Shown in pieces: positions 1-64,000 of a DNA stretch of 64,000 bases; positions within the stretch are counted from its first letter, which is position 1; each line of letters starts with the position of its first letter. Location of the stretch: positions 47,677,501 through 47,741,500 of the forward strand of contig NC_134108.1 in assembly GCF_040939455.1 (NCBI RefSeq), given 5' to 3'. The notes under the pieces were generated by a model, which saw only the letters and a list, made by a program, of their open reading frames with translations, was not told the origin of the DNA and ran no database searches. The translations under genes and the position numbers were made by a program. Source of the DNA: Microcebus murinus (taxonomy: Eukaryota; Chordata; Mammalia; Primates; Cheirogaleidae).

Positions 1-352
1 AGGTAAAATTGAAAGAAAAAAGTCTTAAATGTATCAGAAAGTTAACAAACAGTAAAGAAGTGCAGGCCAAAAGAGAATAGAGTGCTGAAAGCAACCTCCC
101 CTGAGGACATTTGTAAATCCTGGAAAATTTAGAATCTTCTTTGAGATAGCCCTACCAAGCGAGAGAGACAGAAAGCAAAACCTAGGTCCTGCCTGGCAGG
201 TCAGAACCCTCTACAGGATAGGGTAGGTCCTCAGATAGGTATTCCCTTCAGCTGAGCACAAACTGGGAAGTGGAGCACCTTTGAGATATTTCTTCAGTCC
301 AGTTGAATCCCCTGAAACTAAAAGAGATTCCCAAAGTATAGAACTTGATCTG

Positions 353-668
353 GGCTAGGCGTGGTGGCTCACGCCTGTAATCCTAGCACTCTGGGAGGGT
401 AAGGTGGGAGGATTGCTCAAGGTCAGGAGTTTAAAACCAGCCTGAGCGAGACCCTGTCTCTACTAAAAATAGAAAGAAATTAATTGGCCAACTAAAAATA
501 TATGTATAGAATAAATTAGCCAGGCATGGTGGCGCATGCCTGTATTCCCAGCTACTCGAGAGGCTAAGGCAGACGGATCGCTTGAGCCCAGGAGTTTGAG
601 GTTGCTGTGAGCTAGACTGATTGATGCCACGGCACTTTAGCCCAGGCAACACGGTGAGACTCTGTCTC

Positions 669-693
<25 letters not shown>
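353..693 (+). repeat. Alu-type dimeric SINE, strepsirrhine type
   Basis: Begins GGCTAGGCGTGGTGGCTCAC, has the AATTAATTGGCCAACT insert, the second monomer from about 510, and a poly(A) of about 25. It is flanked by the target-site duplication AGAACTTGATCTG (before 353 and again from 694). The minus-strand open frame across it is repeat-derived. Confidence 0.93.
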
Positions 694-699
<6 letters not shown>

Positions 700-1635
700 T
701 GATCTGAGGTGATAACTGATTTGAAAATACATAGTCAGGTCTGGCAGAAAAAGCAAATGATCTCAAATTATACCTAAAAGTAAAATTTCAAGTATAATAT
801 GTTCACACAATTTGGAATATACCAGACACACAAGAACACTAACCTCTGTGAGTAAAACCTAGCAAACACACATATATACCCCAGATCTACAAAATATTAC
901 AGATAATGGAATTAAATGCAGATTAAAAACTATATTTAAATCTTTATCAAATAGCCTTGCTATTTGCAATGCTCTATTGTACATTGTTATATTCACTAAT
1001 AGTTTTGTTTGGTCTCTCTAACATGCCATTAATATCCTTATGTGGAACAATTTAGATGCAATAAAACTTTTTTAAAAAGAGAATGTTTTGTGATGACAAT
1101 TTATATTAAATATTAGATTTTTATTTTAAATACACAAAGATTGGAGCATTGAGACGAGCATGTTCCTCCCTTTTAAGTGGACCAAAATAATTCATTCGTT
1201 CATAGCTAATTCTTCTAGGTAATAACCTTAGGTTTAGATGACAATTTATAATTTACTAAATACTAATTTTTGTTATCTCCTCAATCTCTTAGAATAGTTT
1301 AAATCTCCACAGTAAAACAAATTATGGGAATGAATAGCTCTCCCTTGGTCCTTAAGATCCCCAACAGGGAAGTTATCTAATGAAGGATGAGGTAAGGCTT
1401 GGCCTTTTTCTCCATAGAGACTGAAAAGGAAAGAAAGAGGGAAGATAAAATAAAAGTTGGAGAGAGACAAGTGCCTAACTTCCTTCCCTAGGGATTATAG
1501 CCATATTATTTCATATCTAGGATTTACTCCTTTTTTACAGTGTAGATATATTCAAGAGTAAAGGATTAAGGAGTCCCATTACCCAGTTTTAAGACTTAGT
1601 GTAAACCATAGTAATCAAGACATCATGGCACTGGT

Positions 1636-1713
1636 GAAAGAATGGACACACGTAGACCAATGGAATAGAGTAGAGAAAGAATGGACACACATAGACCAAT
1701 GGAATAGAGTCCA
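1636..1713 (+). repeat. 39-bp tandem duplication within LINE-1
   Basis: The unit starting GAAAGAATGGACACAC occurs twice in a row (1636-1674 and 1675-1713), with about one mismatch in the compared core (CGTAGA versus CATAGA). Confidence 0.85.
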
Positions 1714-2890
1714 GAAATAGACCTATATTTGAAATAGCCCCTAATTGGTCCGTATAGTCAGCTTAACTTTGACAAGGTACAAAGGTAATTCAGTGGAGAG
1801 AGAGACAGTCTTTTCACCAATATTGCTTGAATCATTGGATGTTCATATGCTAGAAAAAAAAAATAAGAACCCAGACATATGCCTCAAACCTTAAGTAAAA
1901 ATTAAAATACTTCACAGACTTAAATGTAAAACTATCAGACTTCTAGCAGAAAATAAAGGGGAAATCTGCCCAACCTTGGGCATGGCAATGAGATTTTAGA
2001 TAAAACACCAAAAACATGATCCTTGAAAAGAAAAATTGGTAAGTTGGATTATGTCAAAATTTAAAACTTTTGCTCTGTGAAAACACTGTTAAAAGAATGA
2101 AAAAACAAGTTACAGACCAGGAGAAAATATTTGCAAATTACATACCTGGTAAAGGACTTATATGTAAAATATATAGGAATTTATAAAAAGGAATTTATAA
2201 AAATCAACAATAAGAAAGCAAACAACCTGATTAAAAATTATCAGAAGACCTGAACAGACACTTCACCAAAGAAGAAGATATAAGGACAGCAAACATGTGA
2301 AAAGATGACGTTTAGCATTATGTGTCCTTACAGAAATGCAGATTAAAACCACACAAAGAGCTACGACTATACATGTGTTAGTTTGGCTAATATTAAAAAA
2401 GACTAACAATAACAAATGCTGGAAGGATGTGGAACAATAGCAATTCCCTTTCATTGCTGGTAGGAATGTAAACTCTAATAGTCACTTTGGAAAACAGATA
2501 GTTTCTTACAATGTTAAGCATAGACTTAGAGGATAACCCAGCAATTCTTTTCCTAGGTGTGTTTACCTAAGTGATTTAAAACCTAAGTCCACCCAAATCT
2601 GTACACAAATGTTTATAGCAACTTTATTCATAATTGCTAAAAATCTAAAGCAATTGAGATTTCCACTCAACAGGAGAATGGATAAATTGTTCTTACTATT
2701 CAGTGATGAAAAGGATAAGCTATGGATTCACAAAACATGGATGAATCTTTAGTATTTTACTAAGTGAAAGAAACCAGACTCAAAAGGCTACAAACTGGAT
2801 GATTTCATTCTTATGACATTCTGGAAAAGGCAAAGCTACAGAAATGGAAAATGGATTATTGGTTGCCAAGGATTAGGAGAGGGGATTGTT

Positions 2891-2953
2891 GACTGCAAAG
2901 GTCTTTAGAGTGAAGGAATTCTGACTGCAGGGTCTTTAGAGTGAAGGAATTCT
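2891..2953 (+). repeat. About 32-bp tandem duplication within LINE-1
   Basis: The unit GACTGCAAAGGTCTTTAGAG... is repeated at 2923 as GACTGCAGGGTCTTTAGAG..., with a one-base length difference. Confidence 0.8.
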
Positions 2954-3099
2954 GTATGGTTCTGGGTTGGTAGATACATGATTATGTGTTCATCAAACCC
3001 ATACAACTGTACTTCACTAACTTTAACCAAGTGATGAAGCATAATGTCACCAGTGATGTCATGTAGATAATCATGGACCCCTCATATGATTACAAAAGC

Positions 3100-3355
3100 A
3101 CTTCATCTCTGTTATATTCTTTCCAAAAAAACCCCATAAATCCTGTCTAATCATGAAGAAAAACATCAGACGAACCCAGATTGGGAGTGGTTCTGTGAGT
3201 TACCTCTCAATACTCATGACTGTCAAGGTCAAGAAAAACAAGGAAAGACTGAGAGGAGATTGGGAAGACATGGCAACTGAATGCAACACGGCACCCTAGA
3301 TTGGATTCTGAAACAGAAAGAGGATATTAGTGGAAAACTGGTAAAATTTAAATAA
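3100..3355 (+). repeat. Old LINE-1-like 3' UTR fragment
   Basis: The motifs GAAAAACAAGGAAAGACTGA, GACATGGCAACTGAATGCAA and GGATATTAGTGGAAAACTGG resemble a mammalian L1M-type 3' end I have seen often. The family name is not certain. Confidence 0.5.
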
Positions 3356-3394
3356 ATGTGTTATTTATTTAAAAGTGATCTGGTAAACATAGAT

Positions 3395-4960
3395 TGCAAA
3401 AATCCTCAACAAAACACTAGCAAGCCGAATCCAACAACACATAAAAAAAATGCACTATGAACAAGTGGAATTTATCCCAGGGATGAAAGGATGATTCAAC
3501 ATATGCAAGTCAATAAATGTGATATGTCATATCAACAGAATTAAGTACAAAAACCATATGATCATCTCAGTCAGTGCAGAAAAAGCATTTGATAAAGTTC
3601 AACATTACTTCATGATAAAAACTCTCAACAAATTAGGTATAGAAGGAACACACTTCAACATAATAAAGGGCATATATGACAAACCCACAGCTAACATCAC
3701 ATTGAATGGGGAAAAGCTGAAAACCTTTTGTGTAAGAACTGGAATAAGACAAGGATGCCCTGTATCACCACTTCTATTAAACATAGTACTGAAGTCATAG
3801 CAAGAGCAATAAAAAGCATTCACATTGGAAAAGAGGAAGTCAAATTGTCTCTCTGCAGATGATATGATCTTGTAGATAGAAAAACCTAAAGACTCCACAA
3901 AAAAACTTTTAAAACTGATAAATGAATTCAGTAAAGCTGCAAAATACAAAATCAACATTAAAAAAATCAGTGGTATTTCTATACACCAAAAAGGAACTAG
4001 CTGAAAAGAAACCAAGAAAGCAATCTCACTTATAATAGCTATGAAATTTTAAAATTCCTAGGAATCAATTTAACCAAGGAAGTGAAAGGTCTACACAAGC
4101 AAAAACTATAAAACACTGAGGAAAGAAATTGAAGAGGACACAAACAACTGGATTATGGATGGAAGAATGTTTATGGATTGGAAGAATTAATACTGCTAAA
4201 ATGACCATACTACCCAAAGCAATTTACAGATTCAATGCAGTCCTTAACAAAATACCAATGATGTTCTTCACAAAAATAAAATCCTAAAATTCACGTGGAA
4301 CCACAAAAGAACCCAAATAGCCAAGGTAATCCTGAGCAAAAAAGAACAAAGCTGGAGGCATACTACCTGACTTCAAAATATGCTACAAAGCTGTAGTAAT
4401 TAAAACAGCATGATATTGGTATAAACACAGGCACATCAATGATGAAACAGAATAGATAACCCAGAAATAAAAACATGTATTTTCAGCCAACTGATTTTTA
4501 ACAAAGATTCCAAGAATGTACATGGGGGGAAGGATACCCTCTTCAATAAATGAGGCCAGGAAAACTGGATATCCATATACAGAAGAATGAAACTAGACCC
4601 CTATCTCTCACTGTATACAAAAATCAAGCCAAGATTGATTAGAGACTTAAATGTAAGAACTGAAACTATAAAACTACTAGAAAATAAACATAAGGGAAAC
4701 CCTCTAAAGATATTGGTCTAGGCAAAGATTTTATGGCTAAGACCTCAAAAACACAGGAAACAAAAGGAAAAGACCTCAAAAACACAGGAAACAAAAGGAA
4801 AAGTAAACAAATAGGACTGTATTACACTACAAAGCTTCTGCACAGCAAAGGACATAATCCAAAGAGTGAAAAGACAACCTATTGAATGGGAAAAAATATT
4901 TGCAAATTCATATGGCAAAGGACTAATATACAAAATAAACAGCCCAACTCAGCAAGAAAG
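3395..4960 (+). repeat. LINE-1 fragment, ORF2 reverse transcriptase region, degenerate
   Basis: A 5'-truncated L1 in sense orientation. The frame at 3519-3797 still reads as reverse-transcriptase sequence ([27 protein letters not shown]) before a stop. Downstream, further ORF2 pieces occur with frameshifts. A perfect 31-bp tandem duplication is at 4741-4802. The 3' UTR appears to continue at 5805-6145 beyond the inserted SINEs. Confidence 0.88.
4741..4802 (+). repeat. Perfect 31-bp tandem duplication in LINE-1
   Basis: The unit starting GACCTCAAAAACACAGGAAA at 4741 is repeated exactly at 4772. Confidence 0.92.
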
Positions 4961-4980
4961 TGAGCCACCACATCCAACTA

Positions 4981-5424
4981 CCATGTTTCCCCGAAAATAA
5001 GACAGGGTCTTATATTTATTTTTCCTCAAGAAGACACCCTAGGGCTTATTTTTAGGGGATGTGTTATTTTTTTTAAGTATGGTATAACAATCTACATTTA
5101 TTCAAATATAGTTAATTCGTTGTCTTCTGGAACATTATCATAACTCTCCAAACCCTGAATTCCATCCTGAATTTCTTGTGACTCTATTTCCTTTAGAACC
5201 ATTGGCCCCAGTCTCTCATGTCAAGCAATAGAGCTCTCATGGGGCAGATGAGAAGGGCTGCTCGTTAACCACTCCATGACAAAATGCATGGGTTGTGCAG
5301 ATATGCTACGTAGCCATGCCCATAACTAGGTCTTATTTTCGGGGTAGGGTTTATATTGCACAAATGCTTAGAAATCCTGCTAGGGCTTATTTTATGGGTA
5401 AGTCTTATTTTCGGGGAAACACGG
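4981..5424. mobile_element. TA-flanked DNA transposon, non-autonomous, 444 bp
   Basis: Terminal inverted repeats of 23 bp match at 22 positions (inner 20: TGTTTCCCCGAAAATAAGAC at 4984-5003 and its complement at 5402-5421). TA stands directly outside both ends (4979-4980 and 5425-5426), the target duplication of the Tc1/mariner/pogo group. The minus strand keeps a 40-codon open tail (5220 down to 5098) ending EDNELTIFE and a stop, which looks like the C-terminus of a transposase. So this is an internally deleted copy, not a coding one. The family name is unknown to me. Confidence 0.82.
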
Positions 5425-5426
5425 TA

Positions 5427-5505
5427 CTTGAGAGGCTGACATAGGAGGATTGAGTCAAGGAGTTCAAGTCCAGCCTGGGCAACATAGACCCCATCTAAAA
5501 AAAGT
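5427..5505 (+). repeat. SINE fragment interrupted by the DNA transposon
   Basis: CTTGAGAGGCTGACATAGGA...CAGCCTGGGCAACATAGACC is part of an Alu/FLAM monomer. Its continuation to the left (CCAACTA at 4974-4980) lies on the other side of the transposon. Confidence 0.65.
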
Positions 5506-5506
5506 T

Positions 5507-5800
5507 GGGCTGGGCATGGTGGCTCACATCTGTGATCCTAGCACTTTGGGAGGATTGCTTGAGGCCAAGAGTTTGAGCCTGGACAATGTAAGTGAGACCC
5601 CACCCACACCTTTCTGCAAAGAATTTTAAAATAGCTGGGCGTAGTGGCATGTACTTGTAGTCCCAGTTACTCAGGAATCTGAGGCAGGAGGATTGCTTGA
5701 GCCCAGGAATTCCAGTTATAGTGGGCTATGATCATGCAAGTACATTCCAGCCTGGACACCAATGTGAGACCCTAGCTCTATAAATAAATACATAAGTAAG
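5507..5800 (+). repeat. Older Alu-type SINE
   Basis: Begins GGGCTGGGCATGGTGGCTCA, has a second monomer from about 5632 (AGCTGGGCGTAGTGGCATG) and ends in a TAAATAAATA tail. Diverged, no clear target duplication. Confidence 0.82.
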
Positions 5801-5804
5801 TTGA

Positions 5805-6145
5805 TCTTGTAGAGGTAGACAGTAGAATGACAGTCACCAGAGGCTGGGAAGGCTGTGAGAATGGGGGAGGGTAGAAGAGAGGTTGGTTAATGGGTACAAA
5901 CATATAGTTAGATAGAAGAAATAAGTTATAGTGTTTGATAGCATAGTAGGGTAGCTATAGTTAATAACAATATATTGTATATTTCAAAATAACTGGAAGA
6001 GAAGATTTGAAATGTTCCCAACACAAGGAAATGATAAATGGTTGCAGTGATGGATATTCTAAATACCCTTATTTGATCATTACACATTATCTGTGTGTAT
6101 CAAAATACTGTATATACCCCATAGATATGAATAAATATATATATT
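5805..6145 (+). repeat. LINE-1 3' UTR (probably the tail of the 3395 copy)
   Basis: GAGAGGTTGGTTAATGGGTA, TTGTATATTTCAAAATAACT and AATGTTCCCAACACAAGGAA are hallmark L1 3' UTR sequence in sense orientation, as in the preceding L1 fragment. Confidence 0.8.
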
Positions 6146-6261
6146 GATTAAAGGGGATCTAAAATTTATGAGTAATAAAATTTAAGAGAATGTTTACCTT
6201 CTTTGCAAAGGTAATTATGTGCAAATTTAAAGTAGTATTTATTTTCTTTTTTTATTCCCAG

Positions 6262-63088
<56,827 letters not shown>

Positions 63089-64000
63089 GTGGGAAATCAA
63101 TTTTCTTGCTCACTTGAAAGTTCTATATGAGTGATATATTTACTTTTGAGATGTTTGAAGTGTTTTGATTTTTAAAACTTTCTATCTGATACCAACTAAT
63201 CAATAGCTTGGTAATCAAATCTTGTTGTTTTATTTTCTGGAAAAGCTTTAATTTCACTCTGACACCTATTATTTTCTTTCTATACCAACTTTTTGGCCAC
63301 TGCCAAGTTTTTCACGGGATTAAGAAATTAAATGTCCATGCCCTTGAGGATGATATTAAATTCCTAGATATTGTTAGTGCGATTAGAGATGCCCCATAGA
63401 CATCAAATTTGGAAAGACAGATACAATTAGCTCTCTTTTTATTTTAAAATAGAGCTATACCATAATAAGCAAATATAGGACAGGCAGCTGTACAGTTTGA
63501 CAATTTCATTTAAAAAGTTGGTAAATAATCTTTTAGAAATTTATTTGGGAAAATTAGAGAAAACGCTGCCAGAAGACAGCTGTATGAGGGTCCCAATTTG
63601 TTGTTGAAGAAGCAACAAAGAAAGTCTACCTTTCTTTTGTTTTACATTTCTGATTTTGGCTTCTTCCAACTTCCAATAGATAATTTTAATGTAAAAATGA
63701 AGGATTTGGAAATCATTATAAGTGGGCTATATAACTTTTTTTTTTTTTTGAGACAGAGTCTCACTTTGTTGCCCAGGCTAGAGTGAGTGCCATGGCGTCA
63801 GCCTGGCTCACAGCAACCTCAATCTCCGGAGCTCAGCGATCCTACTGCCTCAGCCTTCGAGTAGCTGGGACTACAGGCATGCGCCACCATGCCCGGCTAA
63901 TTTTTTGTATATATATTTTTAGTTGGTCAATTAATTTATTTCTATTTTTTTTTTTTTGGTAGAGACGGGGTCTCGCTCAGGCTGGTTTTGAACTCCTGAC
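63089..64000 (+). other. REV3L: REV3L intron, right end cut
   Basis: The next coding exon (start of the polymerase palm side) is not reached. No repeat in 63089-63735; a SINE starts at 63736. Confidence 0.85.
63736..64000 (-). repeat. Alu-type dimeric SINE, minus strand, cut by window end
   Basis: Poly(T), GAGACAGAGTCTCACTTTGT, the TTAGTTGGTCAATTAATTTA insert and GAACTCCTGAC at the end; the 5' part of the element is outside the window. Confidence 0.92.

Larger units (their letters stand above)
1580..3050 (+). repeat. Old LINE-1 3' portion (ORF2 end and 3' UTR)
   Basis: Reads like the C-terminal part of L1 ORF2 (TGGACACA...CAATGGAATAGAG, AACCTGATTAAAAATTATCAGAAGACCTGAAC) followed by the 3' UTR style GGAAAAGGCAAAGCTACAG. 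Many indels and stops; not coding now. It contains two small tandem duplications (1636-1713 and 2891-2953). Confidence 0.75.
1..6261 (+). other. REV3L: Intron upstream of first exon in the window (left end cut)
   Basis: No coding exon is seen. It holds a young SINE (353-693), an old LINE-1 3' part (about 1580-3050), an old LINE-1 tail-like piece (about 3100-3350), and a LINE-1 copy (about 3395-6145) broken by SINEs and a DNA transposon. The stretch 707-1579 shows nothing I can recognise beyond A/T-rich intron. Confidence 0.8.

Noticed and set aside
431..766. Minus-strand 111-codon open frame
   Set aside because: It lies on the antisense of the SINE at 353-693 and its poly(A) tail (Phe run); similar frames at 12101, 40797 and 42971 are also SINE-derived.
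3519..3800. LINE-1 ORF2 reverse-transcriptase frame as a live gene
   Set aside because: Only 93 codons remain before a stop, with frameshifts on both sides and no ORF1 or 5' UTR; it is a dead fragment.
3605..4015. Minus-strand 136-codon open frame
   Set aside because: It is the antisense of LINE-1 reverse-transcriptase sequence; the sense strand explains the composition.

Overview
The window is a mammalian, almost certainly strepsirrhine (lemur-like) primate, intron-rich nuclear region on the plus strand. It lies inside one gene, REV3L, which encodes the catalytic subunit of translesion DNA polymerase zeta. The gene call rests on 18 exons with GT-AG borders whose reading phases join without a break (7,109 coding bases, about 2,370 codons, no stop). 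Their translation matches the REV3L protein I know, in order. They include the very long (4,165 bp) exon typical of this gene and both MAD2L2/REV7-binding motifs. The species inference comes from many Alu-type dimeric SINEs that carry an AATTAATTGGCCAACTA-like insert and a CTAGGCTGACGCCA right arm, which I associate with lemurs rather than monkeys or apes. The gene's promoter, first exons, polymerase palm and C-terminus lie outside the window.

Layout: 1-6261 is intron packed with nested LINE-1 and SINE copies and one TA-flanked DNA transposon. 6262-22599 holds eight small exons coding for the end of the N-terminal domain and the start of the long disordered insert. 23464-27628 is the giant exon (Ser/Lys-rich insert, KIAA2022-like segment, REV7 motif 1). 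31620-32524 carries REV7 motif 2. 34307-63088 holds eight small exons that enter the B-family fold and cover the exonuclease-like domain. In that domain the three catalytic motifs have lost aspartates, as expected for a polymerase without proofreading. 63089-64000 is intron, ending inside a SINE.

The rest is introns with SINEs of several ages (the young ones have clear target-site duplications and poly(A) tails), old and younger LINE-1 pieces, MIR, L2 and MER5-like fragments, a hAT miniature element with an 8-bp duplication, and a (CA)n tract. No second gene, tRNA, rRNA, CRISPR or promoter was found. The most notable extra signals are three exon-like stretches in introns that could be alternative or decayed exons, a NAGNAG acceptor, a closely spaced inverted SINE pair just upstream of an exon, and two DNA transposons of types that may be lineage-specific.
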